64,000 nt of DNA from Membranipora membranacea (Eukaryota > Bryozoa > Gymnolaemata > Cheilostomatida > Membraniporidae): assembly GCA_914767715.1 (NCBI GenBank), contig OU612070.1, positions 11,487,501 to 11,551,500 on the forward strand. Direction: 5' to 3'. The stretch's first letter is position 1; every line of letters begins with the position of its first letter. The translations under genes were made by a program, and so were the position numbers. This document shows, in pieces, positions 25,434-37,082 of the stretch. The notes beneath the pieces were generated by a model. That model did no database searches. It worked only from the letters and a program-made list of their open reading frames with translations, and had not been told where the DNA came from.

Positions 25434-27122
25434 CACCTGTTCTCAACGAGTTTTATCTTTTTGTGATCCTTTTGACTAAACCTACCACAGTTATTGTAGG
25501 GATTCTAATATTTTATAAAATACGGAAATTGGATATCTCAAATATAGGTTAATATCAATCAATTTGTGATCAATCATAAAATTGATTAATTTTGTCATTT
25601 TTCTGATGTTGCTCTGTGATTGAATTTGATAGCATGCGGGCAAGTTTGATTTCAAATCCTTCTCCCTTTTTACATTTGCGCTACAGAAATGGGACAAGGA
25701 TGTAAACCATTAAATAAGCAAAGAAAACGGGGACATATTTATTTACTCAAACAATGTCCAGTCATTGATGACAAGATAGTTATTTTCTCCCTATTACATA
25801 ATTGGTTGTAACCATTGCTTCACTCTCTTCGGCGTATTATTGTTTTAACTAAATAATTCCAGTTTCAGTTCACTACCATTTACAAATCCACTTTTGCTCC
25901 ATTAAATGGTGTCTGGAGGAATCAGCCATTTGTTTTTGCACAAGTCAAAATTAGTGCAAATCATTATCATCATATCAGTTATATTTTGTTAATTCAAGGA
26001 CACGCGGATTTATTTTTGACTTTGGACCGGCAAGTATAAAAATAACTAAGAATAACAGTTACCGTCCTGTACCATTTGAGATTCATTGGGGACTTTATTT
26101 GTAGCTGACATGCTGATTGAGATTTTGAAAGCATTCCAAATGTGTTCTCAAAATATATTAGGGCTGACAATCAAACAGTTTCATTCATAAGTGTTGAAGA
26201 GTGAGCTGCAGAATGAGTTGAAGCTAAATTCTGATCAGTAAACAAATTTCTCAATATTGTCAGTCGTGCCCCCATTGATGTTGTAATAACAACTCCCAGA
26301 TAGTAAATATTCATATACCCTACTCAGGGAGGATTGGCACCTACCCTACTGACCTTGATAATTCGCGGGCTCCTAATTCGCGGAGGGCACAACTCCTACC
26401 TTTTTAACTAGTCTTAGTTATTCACGGATTTCAGGCCCGCAAATTTGAGAGGATAACTCCTCTATAGTAGTAGTAGTATTCTATCTTAAAAATACTGACC
26501 TACATGGGAATCGAACCTGCAACATCCTAATTTGATGTGTTTAAATTTAGCTAATTTCAACTATTTGCGGTTACTGTCATCGCTAACCGAGAAATATTAA
26601 ACCACTTGAAAACATAGATCAGTAGGTTAGCTTACAGCAGTGAACACACTTAACCCATACTTACCTCATAAAAAGCTTCTGAAAATGGAATGCCAGCTGA
26701 ACAAGGACTAATAGTCCCCTGTTCCTGTTAAAAAAATTCAACTTATATACTGTTCTATATATAGGATGGATAAACCATAAACACAACAGCCAATGAAAAT
26801 TGAGAACCACAATCCAATGACACGTCAGAGCAGCAGATGTATAGAGTAGAGAGAGATGTTCTGATACCAGAGTAAAAGACAAGACCCCAAATGGTTGACC
26901 TGAATCACAGTCCAATTGAATGGACAGTTGGGTATGCTGATTGATGTCGTGTCCTTAGTCTAATGGTTTCTTGACTTTGAATTTTGGGTTCATGGTCCAA
27001 AAGGCCAGCCATCCAGAAATTTGTGATGCTCATCAGGATTTCTCAATGAATGAATAATATCCAAATACCATTTTTCAGAACTTTCTCAAAATTTGAATTT
27101 CACTCTGCTCCTGATGCGTTGT
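25434..27122 (-). other. Highly conserved upstream region of the peptide gene, unit 1
   Basis: About 1.6 kb of apparently non-coding DNA is nearly identical to 62,314-64,000 of unit 2. It includes a paired motif, AATTCGCGGGCTCCTAATTCGCGG, near 26,360 and a strong minus-strand donor, ATGAG|GTAAGT, at about 26,665-26,670 in both units. The donor hints at an upstream exon on the minus strand, but I cannot connect it to a coding frame. Confidence 0.5.
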
Positions 27123-27126
27123 GCCA

Positions 27127-27520
27127 GACCGTATTTAAATCAAAAACTATGATTAGTCTTTATTACGCATTTTCTACCTCAACTTATCTACGGGATTGAG
27201 TTTTATGGGCATACTGGAGATTGTCATCTCAACCAAATCTACCTCCTCAAAAAAGCAGCTCTAAGAATGATCTTGAAAATTCCCCCTCAGGGTCATATCT
27301 CTACATATTTTGGAGAATTGCGAATAATACCTATCGATATGCTATTTAAATGCAGTTTTATAATTTGTTTCTAAAAAGCCAATTAACTATGAACTAGACG
27401 TTGAAAGAGCCTACAAAACTTGCACTCCCTCAAATAAATTATTCCAGACTACGAACCACAAACTGCAGAGGGGAGCGGTCACTGCTTACGACTGGTGCTA
27501 ACCTCTGGACTGCATACCTC
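27127..27520 (+). mobile_element. LINE reverse-transcriptase C-terminal fragment
   Basis: The plus-strand reading gives a typical LINE thumb/C-terminal segment: LIYGIEFYGHTGDCHLNQIY, then LLKKAALRMILKIPPQGH and FGELRIIPIDMLFK. The frame is interrupted and the palm is absent. It begins exactly where the window's unit 2 ends, so I cannot say whether it is shared by both units. Confidence 0.7.
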
Positions 27521-28171
27521 ATGGGTGAAGAGGCCACAGAGCAGTCTTGTCTTTCGGGAGGGTCAGCGTCCGCTCTGTTGGGGTCTTATGTTCTTAAGTC
27601 AGTGTGACTGGCCTCGGGCAGACAGAAGTTCCAAACTAGATTAATCGCATGGTTGCCATACTAGTCCCCGACCATATCGCTTCTTAGTTGTTAAATTATG
27701 TCTGAATTTCAATTTTAACCGGATGCAAGAACCAACCAAATGAATAACAAAAAACATGCCTACTCCAAATGTGAGTGCACCTGGTTACTAAATAAGCTCC
27801 TCTTGTGAAAATGGGAAGTTACCACTTGCTGTCTCAGCAACCACTGATGACACGATTTACATACTACATACAAAATCCTTTACTTTCTTTACTTCATATC
27901 TGCATAAAAAAAGCAGATATATTTCGCAAAGCTGTCGCATCGAAAATGCTTTGATTCCTCTCTGATCGACTAACAAGCATGAAGCAGTGCTTCTTTGTTA
28001 CATAAGTCCTCAAAATAGTAAAAAGTTGATGATGTTGATTATGCGATATTTATTATTTATATTTCATATAATATGATTTAATATAATATGTTGTAAAGAT
28101 ACATGCAGATATGATATGTTTTCTGTCTCATTATTGTTCTTCCGTCCATCCTCGAGTGTTGTAGTCGTAAC
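27521..28171. other. Intergenic DNA, no gene seen
   Basis: AT-rich DNA between the LINE fragment and the 3' end of the third lectin gene. No open frame with splice sites or family motif is visible. Confidence 0.5.
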
Positions 28172-31100
28172 TTACTTTTCGCATAGAAACTCATAGGAAT
28201 CTCCACAATCTTCGTCATCCCATTCATAACTGTTTGCCCGTTCAAAAAGGTTGATGCAATCTTGTCTGGTGTGACTTGGTTCTCCCCGATGCCAATTGAA
28301 GTATCTAATTAATGATTCCCCATTTGGACCCTTCCATTTCCACTGGTTTGTAAAATCATCATGATATCCTCCTATCCACGGTCTTACATTGCCCAATGCT
28401 GCATTAGCTTGTCTGTAGTTCAGAATCCATCGATCTTCTTCTTCAGTTTCAAGGACAGCAAGATATCCTCCTAGAGATTGACATCGACTTATTGCTGCAT
28501 GCCAGGACATTTTGTAGGTTGTGACAAATTTGTAGCAGCTATCACCATAACCTTTGACCCATCCAGGACCACAAGTCACTAAATTTTTGAAAAATAAAAC
28601 ATTGACATAAGTCTTACTCCGGAAAATTGGCTGGTCATGGAATGCGGGATTAATAAATATTTTACAATGAAACATAGTTGCAGGCTAGAATTGAGTGAAG
28701 AGATCCTAATACATATGGCTCAGATGGTTTTGGCGCTCTGATTTGCTAACCTGGCGCTGGTGTTGGCGCTGGTGTTGGTGCTGGTGTTGGTGCTGGCTCG
28801 CCAGGTTCGCCCTTAGCTCCAGCTGGCCCAGGCTGTCCTCTAGACCCTTTTGGCCCTTGATGTCCAGGAGATGCAGGAGCTCAATTGCTTCCTGTTAACC
28901 CTGTTGCTCCTTTAGCACCTTTTGTACCTGGCTCACCACTTGTTCCAGTAGATCCTTTTGGCCCTTGTTGTCCACTTGCACCTGCTGCACCAGGCTCGCC
29001 AGTGTCTCCTTTTGGACCGCGTGGTCCATGTGATCCACCATTCCCTCTCAGAAGTTCAGCCAGGTCTGTAAATATATAAACATCATTTGATCAAGATTTC
29101 TGTCAAAATCTATTGGTGTGTTCCTTAATCCTAATGCACTCATAGAGTACTAGGTATCCCGATTCGAAAGTTGAAAACCAGTTAGTTAGTTTTTTAGCTA
29201 GTTAGGCTGTCTGCCTTTCAACCTACAGTCAACCAAAAATAGTTGGTTGATAATGTTACCGCATCACTATGTCCGGCAATGTAAAGTTGCTTCAATTAAG
29301 GTATAATGTTGTGAGACTACAGCAGTAATTACAACACAGGTCTGTGGGAATTATATTAATAAATTATAATTGCCAATTGTCAAAATTTTGATGAGGACTG
29401 AGTAGCGACCTTGGTCTACAAAGATGATACCCTTGTTATTGACATGATTTGTTCAAAGACGAGGAAATAAAAAACTGCATGACAACTGCTATTGTACTAA
29501 CATTTCATACGAGGTCTAATGGTGGCGTTTAAGAAGAGAATAAGACACCAAACGTTTCTCAAACAGGATGTATCAAGTCCAGTAACTTTGTATCAGGAAA
29601 CTGATTGACTTGCCGTACAGTTTGATATCAAGAGTTACATCAAGTCTTTGATCACCAAAATAATTATCAAAAGAATTGACTGGCAAACCTATAGAAAAAT
29701 CTGTTGCTGATTTGACCCATTACCCAGGCCCAGTTTGAATATTCAGATGTATTCATAAAAATCATCATCCCTACTGCTACTGCATCTAGTAAAATATTCA
29801 CCTGTGAGAGAAATCTGAATGAATCCTGCAGCAGCCTGCGATCTCGTCCCTGAAATATCATCTCTTTCACTGTCTCCGTTCTCTCGTTTTGCATTGATCT
29901 GTAAAACGTAAGAAATAATCATGAAAGGATTCAACATTTTTCAAGGGGATGCTCAGATTAATTTGATCTTTTTCCAAGGACAGTTGACAGTTAAAAACTA
30001 ATGCACAAAGGTACGAAGAACTATTTGTTCAACCGTTTGAAACAGGCACTTTTTTTTACCTTATGCCTAGGGTTTCACCATCAATATTTATCAAATTCTA
30101 ACACATGAAAGAAAAAAATCAGTCAGTCAGACAGACATGTTTTCATTACTGACATGATTTTTTTTGTCCATTATTACATTCACTTTTGTATCAATGAGTA
30201 GTTGTAAAGAAAGTCTTGAAATAAAAATAGCATGAATGCATAATTTAGGGCTATAAAATAGCTCATGCATCCAGGATAATGCATTGATCTCAAGTCCTGA
30301 TGCAATCAATTTTGTGCATTGCAAGCTTCATCATAATGGCTACAGAAAGTAAAGAGAGGAACGGAAAATACCTTCAGAGCAGCAAAAAGTTTAGCTAAAG
30401 AGTCTGCTGTTATCTTCTCTGCCTTCTTCAGTTTATTGTTCTCTGCGACGACATCTTTCAACAAGGCACCCATATGTCCATCCATCTTCTCTAGCTTTAC
30501 AATCCTTGAATCATAGTCATTTATTGTTGAGGAAGCAACTTTGCTGATGATTGCAAGAATAACTACTCTGTTAAAGAAGAACAGGACATGGAGGTTTCAT
30601 TCAATTCTTTTCGAACACCTTAGATCACAACAGGAAATAATATCGATGAAGATTTTTCTTCTATTCTACAGTATAAAATTTAATCTTCACCTTGAGAAGT
30701 CCGTGTCAGTACAATTTCAAACTAGACATCAAGCTGTATTCAAAAGCCGGATATAATGTTCTGCTCTGCCAATCACACTATCAAAACATTGCTTGAACAT
30801 GCATTTGAGCCAAATAATAATAAACATGAAGAAAATAAAGTGATAGGAATGAAAAAAGGCCACAAATATCTATTTGTTGATAAATTTGTAGATCATTTTT
30901 TAGACAACAAGCTGACATTGTGAGAGAAAGGGAGATCGCATGCTAAATCTACTTAGGATTCGTATTTGAGAAGGAGTAAACTAAATCAATGGACATCAAT
31001 AATATTGAAATCCTTCTGATAAATGGTGACTGAATTATATTGATAAGCTTCTGATACAAGCAGGCTATACATAAATTAGAGTCTATATGTTAAGGATCCC

Positions 31101-31227
31101 AGCTGTTGAATTTCTTTTACTTTCACCAATAATAAAGCTCGGTCCTTTATTTTTTTAAGTGGTTGTTTGCATTGTACATTGTAGATATTATGTTTACTTA
31201 CATTCTCGCAGCAGTGAACTTCCCCAT
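28172..31227 (-). pseudogene. Collagen-like C-type lectin (third gene), in-frame TGA in the collagen exon
   Basis: Five minus-strand exons (31227-31202, 30567-30372, 29898-29802, 29065-28751, 28578-28172) join in frame to 347 codons. Exon 1/2 encodes a hydrophobic start (MGKFTAARIVVILAIISKVA), a signal peptide or anchor, followed by a helical stalk. Exon 4 holds Gly-X-Y repeats and a PTPAPTPAP hinge. Exon 5 is a complete C-type lectin domain (CYKF..WIGG..QWKW..EWDDEDC..FLCE) with EPS where calcium-binding lectins have EPN or QPD. Codon 168 is TGA (28881-28883) at a position where glycine is expected, a single change from GGA. Either the gene is dead, the stop is read through, or a cryptic 48 bp intron removes it; the first is simplest. 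It lacks the large second collagen and phase-1 exon series of the two big lectins. Confidence 0.8.
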
Positions 31228-32570
31228 GTTACCACATTGAAGTGACTGAGCAGTTTAGCTCATCTATCGTCTATCCGCAATGATCATAAATATCAATGGA
31301 AATCAATTGATACACAAAAGATCAAATAACTTTGACAATAGTTTATTATAATGTCACTGTAACCAAAAAGTAACTCATTGCTATAACCTGCATCCTATGT
31401 TGGAAAAATATAAAATATATTACTAATACATATCGATCGTAAAAATGAAATCATCTGCTGCTATATGCTATACAGCGTAATATCTGAATACTCGCACCCT
31501 GAGAGTTTAGTGGTTTACCTAAACACTGCTGTTTGTCGAACATCAAAGTACTTGAAAATCAAAGTATATATATATATTTTCATTGCATCAACCATAATCT
31601 GGAAGATATTCTCCCTGAATTGCAAAGAAAACAACCAAAATATAATCAAGGGAATAAAACTCAATTCAATGAAAACAAACGTTTCTTCATCGATTCAGCT
31701 TTGTAATGCTTGGTCATCTTTCTTCTGAATTGTGTATAAGTGGGTCAGAAGTTAAATGCCACAGTATCTAGAACCACTCCAAACACAGTGAGCCAGCCAC
31801 AGCCAGCCCGCCAGCCAGCCAAATTTTTCAGGTGGCCTAGGAATGGAAAATTGCACTCGCTCAACTAAGACAGGTGACCTGGAACCTAAGCGCTATTTTA
31901 TCGTCCCAGTCAAACTGGAAATGGTTATCACCGTCAGTGGAAGTATTAAATACTGCAAAATTTCCCTCCCAGTCACAACACATGCTGTCCGTTGTTTAGA
32001 ATCTAACAACTTCTTGGTGATGGTTTTCCTTTGTTCGTCCATTCCGTACCAATTTAACAACATATATTATTATGCCATGTACCCTGTCTGCCGAACAATA
32101 TTTTACAAAGGCGTTGGTCGTCACCTTCGGTTATAAATATGTGAAGCACATCCATATTTCGTTCACCATATAATCATACAATAATAGGAAAGAAAAGATG
32201 TATTTTTTTCTGTTAGATGGTTACTACATTTACAATTATTTTACAGATACTCTCATGCCTGAGATAGAAGAAGAAAGTGAAATAAAGAATTATGACTTTT
32301 GACATGCAATCACTAACAAGATGAAGATCAATTGATACACAAAGCCTCAAACATCTAATTGATGTTACACTCTTCATGATTATGTCACTAACATATTTAA
32401 ATTGATGGTTGATGCAATATGTTTGATTACTCGGAGTATTATGAACATAGGTTCAGGAGTTTCTTTATAAAGTCTTGAGACTTACAAGATCAAGACCAGA
32501 CCAGAGCAGACCTGTTGGCCAATAGATGACCTTGATGAATGTGCAACCTTGACCTAGGGACCAGCTTCTT
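31228..32570. other. Intergenic DNA, no supported gene
   Basis: A 97-codon plus-strand frame at 31,843-32,136 has no recognisable domain, no splice context and no copy elsewhere in the window. I leave it unannotated. Confidence 0.45.
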
Positions 32571-32629
32571 ACTTCCTGTTAGTGAGCCTTCACTTCCTGT
32601 TGATGAGCCTTCACTTCCGGTTGAAGTCC
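32571..32629. repeat. 21 bp tandem repeat containing ETS-like cores
   Basis: Two full units and one partial unit, each beginning ACTTCCTG or ACTTCCGG, follow directly on each other. ACTTCCGG/ACTTCCTG is the complement of the GGAA-core consensus of ETS transcription factors. Whether this has any regulatory meaning is unknown. Confidence 0.7.
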
Positions 32630-32802
32630 ATGGGCGCGATGATCCTTGTCTGATGAACCAAACACAGCAATCCAACACAACTGGTGGGTTACCTCATACA
32701 TCAGTCTATAATCATGTATGATCACCTCTATCTGATATTTTATTGTTTGGGATGAGATGCGTCGTATCTTATTATTGCCTAATTGCAATTGTTATGAGTC
32801 CT

Positions 32803-33128
32803 ATTGCAGCATGGTTGACAAGTTGATCTCACTTTCAACTTAGTGCTTAACTCTAACATCTGTTGCGGCTCGACATCAATGGAAGTTATTAAGGGATTGG
32901 AGGGTGCATCTGCCTTCAACAACATTGACTATCCTCTTATTATTAGGATGATGAGCACTTTCAAGGAATAGGTTGAAAACTTTTGCCTTTCTTTTGAGTG
33001 TGGTGGATTTGCTGTTGTTGCTGTTTTACAAAATCTGCTTTTCAACTTGAGCTTGGCCTATAGATCTAATAAAAACATACTCAAATTTCATTTTCAATTT
33101 GTTATACACTCAATAGAAGAACAAGCCA
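32803..33128. repeat. 326 bp direct repeat, first copy
   Basis: Nearly identical (only a few substitutions seen) to 33,240-33,565 in the same orientation, with a 111 bp spacer. Both copies contain an interrupted frame reading LEGA.AFNNIDYPLIIRMM, vaguely like an RT palm but too weak to assign. Confidence 0.9.
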
Positions 33129-33239
33129 TGCCATACTCCTTCATTTGTGATGAAGACGTTCTACTTTTGTTAACAATGCAAACAGTACTAAGGTTTAAAA
33201 AGAAAGACGACCATTTTTGATTAGTTCCATGATTAATTC

Positions 33240-33565
33240 ATTGCAGCATGGTTGACAAGTTGATCTCACTTTCAACTTAGTGCTTAACTCTAACATCTGT
33301 TGCTGCTCGACATCAATGGAAGTTCTTAAGGGATTGGAGGGTGCAACTGCCTTCAACAACATTGACTATCCTCTTATTATTAGGATGATGAGCACTTTCA
33401 AGGAATAGGTTGAAAACTTTTGCCTTTCTTTTGAGTGTGGTGGATTTGCTGTTGTTGCTGTTTTACAAAATCTGCTTTTCAACTTGGGCTTGGCCTATAG
33501 ATCTAATAAAAACATACTCAAATTTCATTTTCAATTTGTTATACACTCAATAGAAGAATAAGCCA
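33240..33565. repeat. 326 bp direct repeat, second copy
   Basis: Second member of the pair described at 32,803. It starts TTGCAGCATGGTTGACAAG and ends AGAAGAATAAGCCA. The very high identity indicates a recent local duplication or conversion. Confidence 0.9.
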
Positions 33566-33729
33566 AACATCACCAGAACACAACATTGTTTTTTAGTCTA
33601 CACCATTTCCTTTTCAAAAACATAGGCTTGCCTGTTTGTGCATGTCGAGTCGTTCCAACTGAACCGGGCGCTTGCAGCCGTTTTGATACATTTGGGAGTT
33701 CTATTGTTTGGCCCTGTCACTCACCAGTT

Positions 33730-34764
33730 TGTGTAAGTCATTAGAAAGGTTCCAAAATCTTCAGAATGCCATCCCCATTGGTTATCTACTTTTCTTCCAC
33801 CAATTCACCATAGGCCAGCAACTAGATCCAGCTCTGAAATAGTTTGTTTGTAATATTGGTTGTACTTGGCAAAGGTTGGCTAGCAATAGTGGAATAGTGG
33901 AGTTAGGTTTTGTCTCGGCAGCAAAAGAAAGGATCCCGTTATCAAGTTCAATGTGAATGCCCATTGATCGGAGAAGAAGGATATTACTCATTTGCACAGT
34001 CCTGCTGTATGTTGGAAAAAAAGGGGAAGACATCCAGGGGCTGTTGAAATGATGCGCTGCAAAAAGCAAGACAAAATCATGATTGTCGTACCGATATCAA
34101 CTTACTGCTGATGTACATGTAGCCAGTGATGAATGAGTCCTTTTCCACATTGTTGATCACAGCTAAATCTCCTCCCATATTTCTACACTGAACTTGAGCT
34201 TCAGTCCAGGTGGCAGGAATTGCAACAAACTTGAAGCATGAGTCATACCCTTTTACCCAGCAGTGGAGCAGGAGCCTACCAAATCATTAGCAATAATATC
34301 GAAAGCAGAAATATCAAAATAATAGAAAGTTGTCCTAGAGAAACAGGACCTAAATGGAGACACTACACAACTTGGTATAGCATTAATTTAAACACTAGAC
34401 ACAAAATTGTTGACGTAACCACATATAATTGTGTAGTGTTGATGATGTTTCATCGATTTTGATTTCACAGTCCAGATTTTTTCATTTGAGCTTGAAAGCT
34501 TTACATTCTTGCCAGGTAACAAAATTTGATTATGATAACTCTTTAGCCCAACCCAAGTTGTCAGGTGATCCTGTAGCTCCAGGTGGCCCACGCTGTCAAT
34601 CAAGCCCTGCAAGCCCACGCTCGCCAACAGATCCTTTTAATCCTTGCTCTCCGGGAGATGCTAATGTTCATTTGCTTCCTGGTGACCTCCGGGCTCTCCT
34701 GTTTCTCCCTTTGGACCACGAGCTCCTTGGGTACCACCTTCTCTATTCAAAAGTTCTACTAGAT
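33730..34764 (-). pseudogene. Collagen/C-type lectin pseudogene (fourth lectin)
   Basis: Three minus-strand remnants correspond to exons of the third lectin gene. The collagen exon (34764 to about 34540) starts DLVELLNREGGTQGARGPKG but has a frameshift and TGA codons. A first lectin-domain exon (34275-34106) reads WVKGYDSCFKFVAIP with a damaged start. A second lectin-domain part (33833 to about 33730) reads GLW-stop-IGGRKVDNQWGW, with a TGA between the W and I of the WIGG motif. No 5' exons were found. One of the TGA codons lies at the place homologous to the TGA of the third gene. Confidence 0.75.
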
Positions 34765-36900
34765 CTGAACCTATATAAGAAGAGCTTCTTCGAACAGTGA
34801 AATTTTAAGAATTAATGTGGAAGAAAGTCTTGAAAGGTACATACAAAGAAGAGAGGTAGCACCTACGAAATAGAGAGGTATAAACCATAAATAATCAAGG
34901 TCAAACGATCACCTAATAACAACCAACTAACAACCAGTTCCCTTCCATTCTCCCTGGTCTTAGTATCTATTGATTTTTTTGATTGCTTGTGGGTCAGGTT
35001 TTCAGTTTAGGAACTCAAGCAGTCAAGCACATTTGAATTGTAAATGTCCAAAGTGCCACTGATAAGCTGATTCAGATCAATCATGAGTTCTAATAGACAA
35101 CAAATACATCGGTGAACTGACTTGACAACTGTAATCTGTAAGTGGGTACCAAATTATTATCAAAATTTTCTTTCTGGTCGGATTTTTATTTTTTCTTCTT
35201 ACATACCATGTTTGTTTGTTGTTGAGGAGCTGACATACTGGTTCCTTCATTTCTTTTTTCGTTTTGTGTAACGTAATTTAAGCACAATAATAATTATACT
35301 ATGCCTAAGAAAGTTCACTTGACACATTTTTGTGACAGTTGTATTACCATCTATATTCATGCAGGGATGATATGACTTGGCTGTTTAGTCTACAGAATAA
35401 CGCATAGATAGATGAGAATTCTGTCAACAGTGACTGAAAGTTCTTCGAATAAAAAACAGCTTAGGTGCCCTACTTAGGTCTCGTTCCCAAATCACTCTCT
35501 CATAGATAGAACTATACCTATGCATTCTGAGTAAACGATTTGTGCACGAATTGTCTAATTGAGTTAAATGACCAGACTACCTTGGGAGGAGGATTGATTC
35601 TAGTTGAGAGGACAACTCATATGTCTGATACAACCATACCAGGGAGTTAGGGACAAATATTATATTTTGTCCCCAACTCCTTGATCATACATACTCCCTG
35701 ATATCTTTTGTTCACCCAAGGACTTACTATCACTTTCCAAAGTTGGAGTAAGGATATGCGTTTGGTTTGACCCAAAAAAGTTGAACAATGTGACTACGAG
35801 CCAGAATACCTGTGGCCGTTATACATATTATATTCAATGTACCTAAAAATAAAAATGATCAGCACAAAACACTGTGAATCATTTGATCTGGTTATTATTG
35901 ATAGATTTAAGCAGAGTATAGCAGGGTGCGAGGACTGCCTTACGCAATGAACCTTCTTCTCAGTTCTCTGGGGCCTGCACCCAGTGACCAAGCACCCTGA
36001 TGAAGTTTGTTCATCTAATTGATACCGCAAACACTCCCTAGGTATCACTATCAACAGCATTGGATACTAACTGAAGTTGCATGCTTGACATTGATTTATC
36101 ATCTACAACTTACAGTTAGATGTTGCAAGACTAGGAGATGAGCTGTGCTACGGCATTATTATTGTGTATAAAATCTCATGGATCTCTAGTTGTTCATTGG
36201 AAAATACTTTTACTTGGTGAAGTCTCAGCATCTTAAATCCGGCTAAGTGAACCAGCCACTGTCTTACCAAGGAGTTCCCTCTAACTCCTTGGTCTTACCA
36301 ATGCAATCCTGATACATGTTGAGGTTTATACGGGATCAAAGATTAAGTCGGTCTAGTGATGATTGCATATGATTTCTATGGCTTATCTCTGGTTAATCTC
36401 TAAAATGCTCCTTCATAATCATACAGGCTGTAAAATAAAACATGTAAACATACAAAAATGTTATTTGGACAGATTACTGACACATCAATCACAGTCAAAC
36501 TTTAAACAAAGTAACTTGATGAGCTCTAAATCCCTCTCTACGCTTGCAGTATATGCCCTATATCTAGCAGCACACTATACACCTTGCATTGTATACACTG
36601 TATACACGAGTTACTCCAGAGCCTGGGTTGGTCTCTGGCAATGTTTGACTGCCCCCCCCCTGGTTGGGTTTCAAACAACAAAAAACCCAAAAGGGTAGTC
36701 AAATACTCACTGCCATTGACCCAGATGTTAGAGTAGGCCTGTGACCATTCCTCACTCAGTAGCAGCCTGTAGTACTAGTACTAGGTAGCCTGTGAGTGTG
36801 AGTAGTCACTCTTGATTGATACATATTTCATCAACATCATTACTTACATCAACTTACATCAAAGACGACATCACGCTAGACCGCCTAGGGGGGCGTAAGG
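34765..36900. other. Intergenic DNA, no gene seen
   Basis: No family motif or spliced frame was recognised. A short hairpin with 15 bp arms (GGAGTTAGGGACAAA and its near-complement) lies at about 35,643-35,682. Confidence 0.45.
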
Positions 36901-37082
36901 GGCGTGCCTCAGTTTTTGGACATAAATACATAAGGTTTGGACATTGTTCCAGAATACCATCCCATGGGTAGGGCATTTGGGTTCAGAGTGGGTACATGTA
37001 CCCATCCAGTAGGGCATCAGTAGTATTGTCCTCTGATTGTCCTTAGATTTTCATATCTCGTATTGTCCGGGGCAGAAAACTG

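Larger units (their letters stand above)
981..27122. repeat. Segmental duplication, unit 1
   Basis: This stretch aligns collinearly and in the same orientation with 41,208-64,000. Both units carry a CCDC97-like gene, a collagen/C-type-lectin gene and a small secreted-peptide gene in the same order and strands. Shared anchors include 981 with 41,208, 3,108 with 42,316, 15,542 with 53,519, 25,320 with 62,200, and 27,122 with the window end. The offset falls from about 40.2 kb to 36.9 kb because each unit has its own insertions, chiefly LINEs at 17.4-22.1 kb here. The right boundary is unknown because unit 2 runs out of the window. Confidence 0.93.

Noticed and set aside
26490-26600. tRNA-like B box (complement of GGAATCGAACCTGC) as a SINE
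   Set aside because: No convincing A box at normal spacing and no repeat partner other than the duplicated unit itself.
26661-26915. 84-codon minus-strand ORF, repeated at 63,564-63,791
   Set aside because: The copies differ by an internal in-frame deletion and neither has a family motif. Only the donor at its 3' end is notable, and it is mentioned separately.
31843-32136. 97-codon plus-strand gene
   Set aside because: Opens with an ATG but has no recognisable domain, no signal peptide and no conservation evidence in the window.
32803-33565. LTR retrotransposon (two direct repeats as LTRs)
   Set aside because: The 111 bp between the repeats cannot hold gag-pol, and the ends lack TG..CA and target duplications.
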